Source: Eshraghiella sp045124255 (GTDB lineage: Bacteria; Bacillota; Clostridia; Lachnospirales; Lachnospiraceae). Taken from it: a DNA stretch of 64,000 nt. The number at the start of each line of letters is the position of its first letter. The first letter of the stretch is position 1. Positions 17,101-26,928 of this stretch are shown here, in pieces. The stretch is from positions 54,611 to 118,610 of the forward strand of contig JBGVLM010000007.1 in the NCBI GenBank assembly GCA_045124255.1. The letters are read 5' to 3'. Position numbers and translations under genes: made by a program. The notes below the pieces were generated by a model that saw only the letters and a program-made list of their open reading frames with translations, ran no database searches and was not told the origin of the DNA.

Positions 17101-18726
17101 TTATCTGTTTCTTAATTTAAAGAAAATTATGATTGAGGCTGCGCCTGCAGCTATCCCTACTACTCCAATCATAATGATAAGCGCTAATTGCCAAGGCTCT
17201 GCACTTGTGCCTTCTTCCGTAGGTTCTGCACTTGTATCACTTTCGCCGTTTTCCTCATTAACCGTCGCTTTATCTGTTGTAATAACTTCCGTTGTCTCAT
17301 CAAAAGCCTGTCCTGATGTTATCTGCTCAGTAGTCTCTGTTTCCTGTGTATCCGGTGCTGAAGTTTCCTGCTCCTGTGTTGTCGGTTCAGGGGTAGTCGG
17401 TTCAGCTGTTACAGGCTCGGCTGTAGTCGTTTCATCAGGTACAACTTCCGGCTGCTGCGGTGTCGCAGTTACTCCGGCATAATCCGATGCGACAGGCGAC
17501 AGGGAAATATTGATTCCGGTATTTACGGACTGGTATACATCGGGTATAACCAGAATATCTGTATTACTTCCCGGCTTGTAGGAAGCACCATCCGAATAAC
17601 TTCCGACCCTGCCTGTCTTATAAATTCTTAATGAGCATTCAAAGCCATTATAGGAAATCGGAAAATCATATACTCCGCTTGAAACCATTTGGGCATTTCC
17701 AACTGAATATCCGCTTGTAATCTGTTTAACAGAACCGTCTGAATATATGCCCTTAAGCATAATATTATCATTATTGATATTTTCATCAGCATTATAATAG
17801 GTAGGACTGATTCCTGCCGCAATTGCCACCATTTTAACCGCAGGAACAGTAATTGTAACTGTCTCTGTCTTACCATCTGCAAGTGTATTGGTTATCTGTG
17901 CCGTTCCTTCTCCGACCGCAGTAATAACTCCGTTAGAATTAACTGCTGCCACGTCTGTATTGGAGGATTGAAGTGTTCCCTTTGCAGAAGTAACAAAATT
18001 AGCACTATATGTACGTGTTAATGTTATACTGCCTCCGTCAGCCACACCTCTTTTGGCTAATCCGAAGTATTCTGCAATTGCAGCAGCATCCGCGGTTCCC
18101 ACCTTTTTCTGATTAAGCGGGTCAGCAATAAATGCTGCATCCTCCGGATTACTGAGAAAACAATGCTCTATTATAATTGCCGGTATTCCGGCACGTACAG
18201 CCTCATCTATGACAGTATAATAATCCCTGCCCTCATTTGAAGCAGAAGCCCTTGTCTTATAGCCTCTGTTTCTGAGTCCGAGCACACTGACTTTTTCACA
18301 TATACTGCTTCCGACAGACGTTGTTATTTTGCTGTAGGAAGGATTAACCGTTCCATATACCTCTATTCCCTTAGCTTCTGCAACTCCGCTGTTGTTATGA
18401 ACGGATACAACTAAATCTGCCTGTAACTCCAAGCCCTGTCTTGCTCTTCCTGTATTGGAATTATATTCTGATGAACCTCTTGTCAGATACACCTTTACAC
18501 CCCAATAGGTTTCAAGCTCTGCTTTAAGTGATGTGGCAATAGCCCAGTTAACGCGTTCTTCACCTACACCATTCTGATTAGCTCCGCCGTCAACACTTCC
18601 ATGACCCGGGTCGATTATAATTACAATATCTCCGTCTGCGTCCTTTGCCGATGCATTCTGCGGAAACGCCAATACTAATAACAGTACTGCAGCCAAAGAA
18701 AATAATGCTCCGATAATTTTTTTCAA
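17101..18726 (-). CDS. membrane-anchored N-acetylmuramoyl-L-alanine amidase (second of a pair)
   Basis: 541 aa. A signal peptide (KKIIGALFSLAAVLLLVLAF) leads to an Amidase_3 catalytic domain with zinc ligands in IDPGHGS, the Glu of GVGEERVNWA and SVHNNSG, and the catalytic Glu in IIEHCFLSNPEDA. A BIG_2-like domain follows (NSNGVITAVGEGTAQI), then a second bacterial-Ig-like domain, a Thr/Glu/Pro-rich linker of about 80 residues and one C-terminal helix ending KLRNR. The start is a TTG at 18726: AGGAGG lies 7 nt upstream, and a longer reading frame would overlap the paralogue upstream. It cuts stem peptides from glycan outside the cell. Last gene of the valS operon. Confidence 0.9.
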   Translation of the reverse strand: MKKIIGALFSLAAVLLLVLAFPQNASAKDADGDIVIIIDPGHGSVDGGANQNGVGEERVNWAIATSLKAELETYWGVKVYLTRGSSEYNSNTGRARQGLELQADLVVSVHNNSGVAEAKGIEVYGTVNPSYSKITTSVGSSICEKVSVLGLRNRGYKTRASASNEGRDYYTVIDEAVRAGIPAIIIEHCFLSNPEDAAFIADPLNQKKVGTADAAAIAEYFGLAKRGVADGGSITLTRTYSANFVTSAKGTLQSSNTDVAAVNSNGVITAVGEGTAQITNTLADGKTETVTITVPAVKMVAIAAGISPTYYNADENINNDNIMLKGIYSDGSVKQITSGYSVGNAQMVSSGVYDFPISYNGFECSLRIYKTGRVGSYSDGASYKPGSNTDILVIPDVYQSVNTGINISLSPVASDYAGVTATPQQPEVVPDETTTAEPVTAEPTTPEPTTQEQETSAPDTQETETTEQITSGQAFDETTEVITTDKATVNEENGESDTSAEPTEEGTSAEPWQLALIIMIGVVGIAAGAASIIIFFKLRNR

Positions 18727-18727
18727 A

Positions 18728-20152
18728 TTAATACCTCCTGCGGCGTCCGCGTCTTCTATGATGTCCTCTTCTGCCCCTTTTTTTACTCTCAACTATAAAA
18801 ATAACAAGTCCGATAACCAAAATAACAAGAAATGCGATTACAAACTTAAGAATTATAATCAGTTTATCCTTATCATCTGTTTTTTTATTTCCGGAATCCG
18901 TAGTTGATTCCTGTTCAGAGGTTGTATTCTCCGTTGTCGTCTCCTGCGGTTCGGTCTCAACCGGAAGTGTTACCTGAGGAACATATTCAGAGTTATTATG
19001 AATAATTCTTAATTTACCCTCCAGCTGACCATATTTAACCGTAAGGTCCTGAACTCCTACAACACTTAAATCAGCCTGCTCCACAGAATCAAGCTTAACC
19101 TTTGAAGAAGTACCGTCAGAATTAACTACAAAACCAAATGCAGAATCAAGATTAATTCCGCTGAATTTTGTATCGTCATCATAAAAAGTCGGGTCAATTG
19201 CACCTACTAATGCAACTGCCTCGGACGGAGCTACCTCAATTGTGCATGAGCCTCCGGTTCCGTCAGAAAGCTTATATGCGATACTGGTTGTACCTTCTCC
19301 GACTGCGGTTACAACTCCGTCATTGGTTACAGTGGCAACCCTGCTGTCAACTGAATACCAGGATACATTATTACCGGTGCTTCCCGGTGCAGTTAATGTA
19401 ACTGAATAGGATTTCTCAAGCTTTATGGTTGTGGCGTCATCTGCAACTGCCGTTCTTTTTGAAAGTGAATAATAAGCAGCAACTGCTTTGGCGTCTGCAA
19501 CACCCATTGCCTTAACCGCGTCCTCATTAACGCTTCCATCCTCATTGCTGATATTTAAAGCGTCCTCCGGATTGCTTAAGAAACAGTGTTCAACGATTAT
19601 TGTAGGCACACCGCCTCTTACGCCCTCTGCTATAATTGTATAGTAATCCTCATTATTGTACTGTGTTGACAATCTGGTCTGCACTCCGCCGTTATGAAGC
19701 CCGATTGCAGACAAATTTTCAAGAATCAGATTACACATATCATTAGTAATTTCGCTGTAGTATGAATTAACTGAACGGTATGCCAATGAACCCGTATTTG
19801 TAGCTGAACCACTGTTATTATGAATACTGATAAGGAAATCCGCATTAAGTGCCGCTGCAGTCATTGCTCTTGCAGTATTGGTAGTCCATTCGTCACCCGA
19901 CCTTGTAAGATAAACCTTAACTCCTTCGTATGTGAGCAGTTCCTCCTTCATTGCCTGTGCAATGGCAAGATTACAGTCCTTTTCATATACTCCGGTTGTT
20001 CCCTGTGCTCCGGGGTCATTGCCGCCATGTCCCGGGTCTATTACAATAACAATATCCTTACCGCTATCATTAGCTGCTACGTCAACCTTGCCTATAAACA
20101 GACATCCGACGGCAATCGCCATAGTCATAAACAGTGCCAGTATTTTTTTCAT
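18728..20152 (-). CDS. membrane-anchored N-acetylmuramoyl-L-alanine amidase (first of a pair)
   Basis: 474 aa, same architecture as its neighbour: signal peptide, Amidase_3 (IDPGHGGND, VYEKDCNLAIA, SIHNNSGS, VEHCFLSNPEDA), BIG_2-like repeat (VTNDGVVTAVGEGTTSI), a second Ig-like domain, Thr/Glu-rich linker, a membrane helix (about 430-453) and a remarkably basic tail (KKRGRRGHHRRRGRRRRY). The tail should lie in the cytoplasm. Start at 20152, 8 nt after GGAGG. The ATG at 20167 lies before that site and overlaps the transglutaminase stop. Only 1 nt separates it from the next amidase, so this is a tandem duplication kept in one transcript. Confidence 0.9.
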   Translation of the reverse strand: MKKILALFMTMAIAVGCLFIGKVDVAANDSGKDIVIVIDPGHGGNDPGAQGTTGVYEKDCNLAIAQAMKEELLTYEGVKVYLTRSGDEWTTNTARAMTAAALNADFLISIHNNSGSATNTGSLAYRSVNSYYSEITNDMCNLILENLSAIGLHNGGVQTRLSTQYNNEDYYTIIAEGVRGGVPTIIVEHCFLSNPEDALNISNEDGSVNEDAVKAMGVADAKAVAAYYSLSKRTAVADDATTIKLEKSYSVTLTAPGSTGNNVSWYSVDSRVATVTNDGVVTAVGEGTTSIAYKLSDGTGGSCTIEVAPSEAVALVGAIDPTFYDDDTKFSGINLDSAFGFVVNSDGTSSKVKLDSVEQADLSVVGVQDLTVKYGQLEGKLRIIHNNSEYVPQVTLPVETEPQETTTENTTSEQESTTDSGNKKTDDKDKLIIILKFVIAFLVILVIGLVIFIVESKKRGRRGHHRRRGRRRRY

Positions 20153-20166
20153 TAAAGTTTCCTCCA

Positions 20167-22590
20167 TTAATAATTTAAAATATAAGTAAAAATTATTTTT
20201 CCCACAACTCCCATATTCTCATAAACTCTCTGTCTTATCAACATATAAATCCGCTTCATTTCATCAATTTCATCAGCAGAAATCCGGTTATTCGAATAAG
20301 TAAGCTTTTCAAATATCTCCGTAAGTCTCATACCCTCGTTCGTTCCGACGACGTGGCATTCCTTCTCAACAAGCAGTGCAAAATCCATATAAGTCATGCC
20401 TTCCGTCCGTTTGAAGCCGCATTTACGCATTAAACGCTCAAAAAGCTCATAATACATCACAATGCTCCTGCCTTTAAGTGTTTTCTTATCCTCATCATGG
20501 ATTAGCTCACGTTTATAATTAATTCTGCTGTGTGATATTATTATGCTGAATATAATTAACGCAATAAATAATAGTGAGGCAAAAACAATAATTAAAAGCT
20601 TAATCGTCTTCTCCGACAATTTAATTGAGAAACCGCCCTGCGGGCCATTTGAAGTAGTGGCCTCCTGTGAAATCTCAGTAACAGAGGTTGTCTCTTTTTC
20701 TCCGGTTGTCTCATTCTCATTAGTTGTTGTCTCATCAGTTACAGGCTCAGTTGTTGCAGGCTGCTGTGTTGTTGTCTCCTGCTGTGATTCCGTTTCCGGA
20801 GTTACATCCGCAGTTCCCCCGCCCGGAGTCACTTCATAATCAATCCAGCCGATTCCGTCAACGTAGAACTCAACCCATGCATGCGCATGATAATCCTTAA
20901 CAATTACTTCTCCATAGTTTACGTGCCTGCCTGTTTCGGCGTCCATGTCATAGTAAGTAACAGAATTAGTGTCTGTAATATTATCAATATCACCTGAATA
21001 AAAGGCATAGCCTTCAACATATCTTGCAGGTACTCCGGCACTTCGAAACATCATTACAGCTGCCGTTGCAAAATAAGTACAGTAACCTTCCTTGGTATCA
21101 TTAAGGAAATATTCGACAAAATCCTCTCCGTCAGGAAGTTTGCCCGGTGAGGTAGTGTAAGTGTAATTATCACTCAGATACTTCTGAATTTTCCTGGCAA
21201 GTTTAAACCTGTCCTCAGCTGTCCGAATCGAAGAAGAACCCCATTCATCTCTTAATTCGTCCTCTATTGAAGTGTTGACCTCCAGATAATTTTCATACAC
21301 ATACTCCTGATAGTCCGCATTGAGGTCTTCATACAATGTATCCTTCCAAAGGCTCTCTATAAAGTTCTGACTCACATAAAAGCATTCCTCATCAGGTATA
21401 TAATATTCAATCCATTCGTCTTCAACAGAGGATGAAATAACCTTATCATTACTGTAGGTAACACTGTCCGTTACAACTGAATATATCGGTATAAAATGAT
21501 ATGGCTTAAAGCTGCTCAGATACTCAATTCTCATTTTTGCCCTATAGCCTGACATCTTGCGCTCTTGTGTAAGCTGTTTAAAGAAGGTTGAAACCATTGT
21601 CTGCTGCGGATAATCATTATCAAGCATATCTGACATAAGCTCGCTGTCATATGATTTCGGCTCCTTCCACTGGTCCCCGTCATAAGTAGCACCTATATAG
21701 CCCTTAATATATATTTTCTCATTTATGTCCGGAACCTCTACCTTAAGGACATCCGCACCCTGAAATTTAAGCTCATCAACATGTCCGAGCCTTCCGGCAC
21801 CGATCGTTCCTGCAACAGGACTTTTCGCATTCCATTCAGAAAAATCATAGTCAGTAAAAAAACTCTTTATTTCATCAAAAACACTGCTTCTGTCAAACTC
21901 ATCCGAAGGCATAATAATATTAATAATTCCGCCCACAAACATTATCACTGCACTGAATATCCATGCAGTAATGTGAATCGCAAACTGTTCCTTATCAGTT
22001 GCCCTTCCCGGTACGGTTGAAACCGCAATAAGCATTATACAATATACAACTGCCAGTAATATCGCAAAAAATCCCGGAAACACCTCAAATAAAACAGGAA
22101 TTCCAGCCGCTGCTGCGACAATCATAATCGATATAATAATTGTCCTGCGATAATAAATCGTATATGAAAAAATAAGCGGCAATACCACTGCCAACAGATA
22201 GCAGAAGGTCTCCGGCTCACCGTATTTTCTCATCTTTGTGGACATATATACATACAGCACATCCGACCGAAAATATTTAGCTGCCGAATCTGCAACGACA
22301 TTAAAGCATGTTCCGAAGCCGCCCGTTACTTCATAAAGCTTAAAGTATACAAACATTCCGATAAGAACAACTGCTCCTACGGGTACAATCCACTTACGCT
22401 TCATAAATACAACTGCTGCACTGAATGCGGCAGTTGAAATCAAAGCCAGCACGAACCATGTCACAGCATCATATAATAATCCTTCATAAAATGTATTCAA
22501 AAATGACAAATGAACGGATATAATACCGATAAATGTCATAACACTTGTCGTTATATAAAGTTTAAGACTGCTTAATCCATCATTCATCAT
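20167..22590 (-). CDS. transglutaminase-like membrane protein (TgpA type)
   Basis: 807 aa. About seven helices in the first 225 residues, then an outside segment and a transglutaminase core with a complete triad: Cys504 (EGYCTYFATA), His570 (HAHAWVEF) and Asp584 (GWIDYEVTPGGG). A Thr/Glu-rich linker (about 597-645), one more helix and a cytoplasmic DUF4129-like tail of about 120 residues follow. TgpA-type proteins sit with DUF58 and MoxR partners, as here, where the gaps are 3 and 10 nt. Likely acts on wall- or membrane-associated protein or peptide amides. The substrate is not known. Confidence 0.9.
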   Translation of the reverse strand: MMNDGLSSLKLYITTSVMTFIGIISVHLSFLNTFYEGLLYDAVTWFVLALISTAAFSAAVVFMKRKWIVPVGAVVLIGMFVYFKLYEVTGGFGTCFNVVADSAAKYFRSDVLYVYMSTKMRKYGEPETFCYLLAVVLPLIFSYTIYYRRTIIISIMIVAAAAGIPVLFEVFPGFFAILLAVVYCIMLIAVSTVPGRATDKEQFAIHITAWIFSAVIMFVGGIINIIMPSDEFDRSSVFDEIKSFFTDYDFSEWNAKSPVAGTIGAGRLGHVDELKFQGADVLKVEVPDINEKIYIKGYIGATYDGDQWKEPKSYDSELMSDMLDNDYPQQTMVSTFFKQLTQERKMSGYRAKMRIEYLSSFKPYHFIPIYSVVTDSVTYSNDKVISSSVEDEWIEYYIPDEECFYVSQNFIESLWKDTLYEDLNADYQEYVYENYLEVNTSIEDELRDEWGSSSIRTAEDRFKLARKIQKYLSDNYTYTTSPGKLPDGEDFVEYFLNDTKEGYCTYFATAAVMMFRSAGVPARYVEGYAFYSGDIDNITDTNSVTYYDMDAETGRHVNYGEVIVKDYHAHAWVEFYVDGIGWIDYEVTPGGGTADVTPETESQQETTTQQPATTEPVTDETTTNENETTGEKETTSVTEISQEATTSNGPQGGFSIKLSEKTIKLLIIVFASLLFIALIIFSIIISHSRINYKRELIHDEDKKTLKGRSIVMYYELFERLMRKCGFKRTEGMTYMDFALLVEKECHVVGTNEGMRLTEIFEKLTYSNNRISADEIDEMKRIYMLIRQRVYENMGVVGKIIFTYILNY

Positions 22591-22593
22591 TAT

Positions 22594-23709
22594 TTACCCC
22601 TCAAATTTAACCGGCATATATGAATTATATACATGTCCCGGTATCAGATAGTACACAAACCCTGTTTCCTTAAGAATTCTCATCTGACCCACGGTATTAT
22701 CATCAAGATATCCCGTTACATAGAAAATTCTGTTCTGTCTGCCTGTCTGTTCTGAATAAAACATATTTGCAGCCGAATTTTCAAACGGAGGGTAAGGTTT
22801 TATTGTGTATATCCTGCTAAAAAGATTGTAAATATCACTTTGGGTTTCTATTCTTATTTTATGATATGTTCCGTCATAAATGCAGGCATTAAAGCCATAG
22901 CCGCGGCGTGTCATTGCATTAACTAATCCGTAGAACAAATCAAACATTTCATTTCTGTTGTTTTTCTGTCCGTGAAGATATTGGAAAATATCGATAATTA
23001 CCGTATCATTCTCCATCAGCGGAAGTCCATAGTCCTTAACCATTAAACCGGAGGTTTTGGAGGACAGCTTCCAATGAATGTTACGGATTTTATCGCCGCC
23101 CTTATATTCCCTAATCGCAAAAATTTCCGTCGGGTCATCTCCCGGCTTCTTATCCGAATAAATCATGCTCTCCTCATTTGTAATAACATAAGCCATTTTC
23201 TGCAAAATATCTATATCCGGCGTATGTGGCATAACAATCAGCATATTGGTAGAAGCAGATTTTCTCCTTAACATCAGAAGCCCCATAAAATCATATACAT
23301 AAAATTTTTTTATTCGTAAGGAAATTGTCTCACAGTCAGGACAGTTAATATAGAACTCACATATCTGCGACGAATTTCCCATGCACATTGTTTTAATCTT
23401 CTTAATCCTTCTGCGGGAATTAGAACCATGTTTTATTTCAACATAAATCTTACAGCGAAGCAGCGGTATAAATGACGTATTAGTTACGACAAGCCTCACT
23501 AACTGCCTGTTTGTTCTCTCTCCTACAGAATTCTCCTCCTCAAATGCCACTTTTGTATTCATTCTTAGCAGAATAACGATTGCCAGCGAAAATATCGTAA
23601 TCACAATGAAAATAAGGCTTAACAAAAACGGCACAAAGGAGTGGTTAATTATATTAAAAATAAGCAATATTAAGACAAGCAGAAAATACATTAAAACATG
23701 TCCAATCAT
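22594..23709 (-). CDS. DUF58-family protein (MoxR/TGase partner)
   Basis: 371 aa. Two helices at the N-terminus (about 4-45) are followed by a cytoplasmic region containing the DUF58 signature (GDKIRNIHWKLSSKTSGLMVKDY) and a VWA-like fold with the MIDAS-like segment NDTVIIDIFQYLHG. The start at 23709 has AGGAG 7 nt upstream. The longer open frame from 23796 runs back across the MoxR gene and lacks a site. DUF58 proteins are thought to be clients or partners of MoxR AAA+ ATPases. Confidence 0.9.
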   Translation of the reverse strand: MIGHVLMYFLLVLILLIFNIINHSFVPFLLSLIFIVITIFSLAIVILLRMNTKVAFEEENSVGERTNRQLVRLVVTNTSFIPLLRCKIYVEIKHGSNSRRRIKKIKTMCMGNSSQICEFYINCPDCETISLRIKKFYVYDFMGLLMLRRKSASTNMLIVMPHTPDIDILQKMAYVITNEESMIYSDKKPGDDPTEIFAIREYKGGDKIRNIHWKLSSKTSGLMVKDYGLPLMENDTVIIDIFQYLHGQKNNRNEMFDLFYGLVNAMTRRGYGFNACIYDGTYHKIRIETQSDIYNLFSRIYTIKPYPPFENSAANMFYSEQTGRQNRIFYVTGYLDDNTVGQMRILKETGFVYYLIPGHVYNSYMPVKFEG

Positions 23710-23719
23710 TTTTCGCTCC

Positions 23720-24661
23720 TTATTTTGTAACCGGTCTCGGAACCGGAACCGTCTCAAAAACAGTCTTAATAACCTTTTCCACTGATACCTTGGCAACCTT
23801 TGCCTTCGGGCTTAATATTAAACGATGTTTAACAACATCAGGGAATACTGACTGAACATCCTCCGGTGTAACGTAATTTCTTCCGAAAAGATATGCATGT
23901 GCCTTACTCATATTGGAAAGTGCAACCGTACCTCTCGGGCTGACACCAAGCTCAATCATCGGGTGCTTTCTGGTAATTGAACAAAGCATAACTATATACT
24001 CATATATGACTTTGTCAACATGCACCTGTTCAACCTCATTCTGCATTTCAATAATTGTGTCCGCGTCCAGTATTTTCTCAACATCATTAAGCGGATTATC
24101 GCCATTTTTCCCAAGCAGAATGCTTACCTCACTCGCTGCATCCGGATATCCCATTGACAGCTTAAGCATAAATCTGTCAAGCTGTGACTCAGGAAGCATT
24201 TGTGTTCCGGCAGAGCCGACAGGGTTCTGTGTTGCAATTACTGTAAAAGGCTGAGGTATTTTTCTGGTGACACCGTCAACAGTTACCTGCCCCTCCTCCA
24301 TTGCTTCAAGAAGGGCTGACTGTGTCTTTGATGAGGTTCTGTTAATCTCGTCCGCAAGGAACAGATTACACATTACAGCACCCTCCTTATATTCAAACTC
24401 CTGGGTTTTGGCATTATACATTGAAAATCCCACTACATCCGAAGGGAGAACATCTGTCGTAAACTGCATTCTGTTCTGTTTTAAATCCATAGCCTTTGCA
24501 ATTGCCAGTGCAAGAGTTGTCTTGCCCACTCCCGGAATATCTTCCATAAGCACATGGCCCTTTGCAAGAAATGCCATTACAACACTGTGAATTACCGCGT
24601 CCTTACCTTTTACTACCTTTTTAACTTCTTTAATAACTTCTAACGCTTTTTCGTATCCCAT
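23720..24661 (-). CDS. MoxR-family AAA+ ATPase
   Basis: 313 aa. Walker A DIPGVGKTTLA (about 41-51), Walker B NLFLADEINR, sensor I in TVIATQNPVG, sensor II region VSPRGTVALSNMSKAHA. It is a chaperone-like ATPase that matures DUF58/VWA and transglutaminase partners, both encoded immediately downstream. GGGGG lies 6 nt before the ATG. It sits in the middle of the long minus-strand operon. Confidence 0.94.
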   Translation of the reverse strand: MGYEKALEVIKEVKKVVKGKDAVIHSVVMAFLAKGHVLMEDIPGVGKTTLALAIAKAMDLKQNRMQFTTDVLPSDVVGFSMYNAKTQEFEYKEGAVMCNLFLADEINRTSSKTQSALLEAMEEGQVTVDGVTRKIPQPFTVIATQNPVGSAGTQMLPESQLDRFMLKLSMGYPDAASEVSILLGKNGDNPLNDVEKILDADTIIEMQNEVEQVHVDKVIYEYIVMLCSITRKHPMIELGVSPRGTVALSNMSKAHAYLFGRNYVTPEDVQSVFPDVVKHRLILSPKAKVAKVSVEKVIKTVFETVPVPRPVTK

Positions 24662-24683
24662 TTTAAACCCCCGTTTGAGTTAA

Positions 24684-25781
24684 TTAATTATTGGTATTCC
24701 TTAACATTGCTGCAATCAGCCAGTTTCCGTCAATATTTACATAATAATAAATCTGGTCATTATCCTCTTTACGTTCCTCCCCTGTTTTAAGCACCATTCT
24801 TTTTGTAAAAGAAACCCTGCATGAGAAAAGCGAATCACTGTAAACGGTATAATCATCAACCGAAAGATTCTGGAACTCGGTTCCGGTATGCGCACTATAC
24901 ATCCACATATCGTTAAGACGATAATTTTCTGCAAGCTCAATATAGGTTGAATCAGCAGGAAAATATTTTGCAATTCCGTCAGTGCTCTGTGAACAGCCAG
25001 GCAAATCCTTAGAAAAGAAATTTGAATAATCCTTGGCTGCCTGTATTACATAGGCTTCCAGCTCAGCAGGCATTTCAGTTACCGGATATCCGATATTAAT
25101 ATTGCTTAAATCCTCATATCCCGATAAATCAACCTCTTCATTATTCATATCAAGCACCTTTATAACAGGTGTATTTACAAGTCCCTCAACCTCATATGTA
25201 ACAAACTTCGGAACCTCGGTATATGCAGCCGCATAGGTTAACTCCGGCAGTTCTTCCGCTTCTTTCTTCTGCTCGTCTGCCCCAAGCTCTATATTGTTGA
25301 TATATGCCGTATAGTTGTCAGGAATCGTAATGCTTACATTATTCGTTCCTGCCGCAATATTTGCCGATACTGATTCAATTTCCCAGTCACATATTGTAAG
25401 AATCGCAAACATTTCCTTATGATTATCAGCCTTAAGCTTAACCGTCGCAACGACCTCATCATTCTGTAAAATATCATAGGTCATTGCATCATAAGAGGTA
25501 GTTTTCATTTCATATTCGAGCTCGCTTCCTTTAAGTTTAGAAACCAGCATTTCTTCAAAGCCCTTAACCTCTTCGAATTTATTGCCAACTGATAATTCAA
25601 TTGAGGAGATATCCCCCTTCTCCAAGTCACTGATAAGCTCATCAATAACTGCTGACGGCTGTGCCTTTTCGTATTTCTTCATTGAACTGTATGTGTAAAT
25701 TAACAAAATAACAATTAATACCAGAAGGACAACTGCATACACGCGAAATCCAATCCAGAATTTTGAACTATTTTTTCTCAT
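24684..25781 (-). CDS. unknown single-pass exported protein
   Basis: 365 aa, not recognised. One N-terminal helix (about 13-32) puts the rest outside. Residues of about 40-150 form an alpha/beta segment resembling a DUF4878/NTF2-like fold. A beta-rich middle (NNVSITIPDNYTAYINNIEL) looks like a surface-protein TcaA-type repeat domain. The C-terminal 120 residues again suggest an NTF2-like cone, ending YYYVNIDGNWLIAAM. Position between a glycosidase and MoxR suggests envelope work. AGGAGG supports the start. Confidence 0.7.
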   Translation of the reverse strand: MRKNSSKFWIGFRVYAVVLLVLIVILLIYTYSSMKKYEKAQPSAVIDELISDLEKGDISSIELSVGNKFEEVKGFEEMLVSKLKGSELEYEMKTTSYDAMTYDILQNDEVVATVKLKADNHKEMFAILTICDWEIESVSANIAAGTNNVSITIPDNYTAYINNIELGADEQKKEAEELPELTYAAAYTEVPKFVTYEVEGLVNTPVIKVLDMNNEEVDLSGYEDLSNINIGYPVTEMPAELEAYVIQAAKDYSNFFSKDLPGCSQSTDGIAKYFPADSTYIELAENYRLNDMWMYSAHTGTEFQNLSVDDYTVYSDSLFSCRVSFTKRMVLKTGEERKEDNDQIYYYVNIDGNWLIAAMLRNTNN

Positions 25782-25795
25782 ATATTCATATCCTC

Positions 25796-26926
25796 CTATT
25801 GTTTAACAACAAAGCCTGTCGGCAGTCTCCATGATGAGGTTGCATAATACAGTGTAACACTGTTCATTTCCCACTCACCATTATAGTACATTGATGAAGA
25901 ACTTCCTCCGTCAAGGTTTGCCGCATTAACTGCACCATATTCCTTCATAACACTGATTAAATCAGCTGCTGTTGCTCCGACATGACCCTCATGTCCTCTA
26001 CCATCAGTTACAAACATAAGTACTGCTCCGTCCTTACGCTGTCCTATAACGGTTCTCGGATTAGCACCGCTTCCGCTTCCGGTAAACTGTATTGATTCAC
26101 CGTTAATTATAAGCTTTGTAAAATGATTGTCATCACCGTCATCCACATCCTTAAAGCTTACCGCGTCACGGATTTTCTCTGTTTTAACCATTTCTGCGAC
26201 CTGATTGGCGGTCATGCCTGAAAGCTCTTTAATTACAAGGATGTTATCCTCATTAAATCCCACCATTACATCTCCGTACTGTGGAACATTATACTGGATT
26301 TCTCCGTTGCACACTACAAGCCCCTTCGGCTTGCCGCCCCAGTTACCGTCCGAATAATACTCTCCGCCGTTAATTCCTCCGATTGCATTGGAGCTGCTTA
26401 CGAGCTGGTCAAGCGTTGCACCGTATTTGCTCTTATTATCATCGGACCATGGATAAATTGTTGCAACACTTACCTTTGAAGGGTCCTTGATAATCATAAG
26501 CTTGCCTGCATAGGTAAGTCCTGATACCTCAATAATCTGTACTCCGTTTTCATCAAAATTATCATTATATTCTGAGTTATTTTCGTCATCGTTATTATTA
26601 TCATCCCCATTTGTCGGAATTTCAATCAAATCAGGATTAACATCTGTATCAATATGTTCCCTGGAATTATTACTTGTAATCTCCTTAATCTCCTCTTTGG
26701 AGAAATAGAGACTTGGAACGAATTTTAACGCACCCGTTTCAAGAAAAGTTCCGACAAATAAATCCCTTGCCGCTTCAGATGGTCCGTGACAGCATATCCA
26801 CAGCATTCCGTACAGACCTATTACCAGTGCAGCCACCGTTGTTCCGAGAACTGCCATTGTTCTTCCGACGATTTTTAGTACCTTATTGGCCGGTTTCTTT
26901 TTTTTCCTTTTTGGAGTATTTTCCAT
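25796..26926 (-). CDS. exported phosphodiester glycosidase-like (NAGPA) protein
   Basis: 376 aa. A Lys-rich cytoplasmic start and one helix (about 20-45) are followed by an acidic Asn/Asp linker (about 110-125). The NAGPA (DUF2233) fold then follows: AIGGINGGEYYSDG, GKPKGLVVCNGEI, NPRTVIGQRKDGAVLMFVTDGRG and the hallmark NAANLDGGSSSSMYY. Members cleave sugar-phosphodiester bonds or take part in exopolysaccharide metabolism. Outside location fits trimming of wall glycopolymers. GGAGG precedes the ATG. It lies 2 nt after the glycosyltransferase gene. Confidence 0.88.
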   Translation of the reverse strand: MENTPKRKKKKPANKVLKIVGRTMAVLGTTVAALVIGLYGMLWICCHGPSEAARDLFVGTFLETGALKFVPSLYFSKEEIKEITSNNSREHIDTDVNPDLIEIPTNGDDNNNDDENNSEYNDNFDENGVQIIEVSGLTYAGKLMIIKDPSKVSVATIYPWSDDNKSKYGATLDQLVSSSNAIGGINGGEYYSDGNWGGKPKGLVVCNGEIQYNVPQYGDVMVGFNEDNILVIKELSGMTANQVAEMVKTEKIRDAVSFKDVDDGDDNHFTKLIINGESIQFTGSGSGANPRTVIGQRKDGAVLMFVTDGRGHEGHVGATAADLISVMKEYGAVNAANLDGGSSSSMYYNGEWEMNSVTLYYATSSWRLPTGFVVKQ

Positions 26927-26928
26927 AA

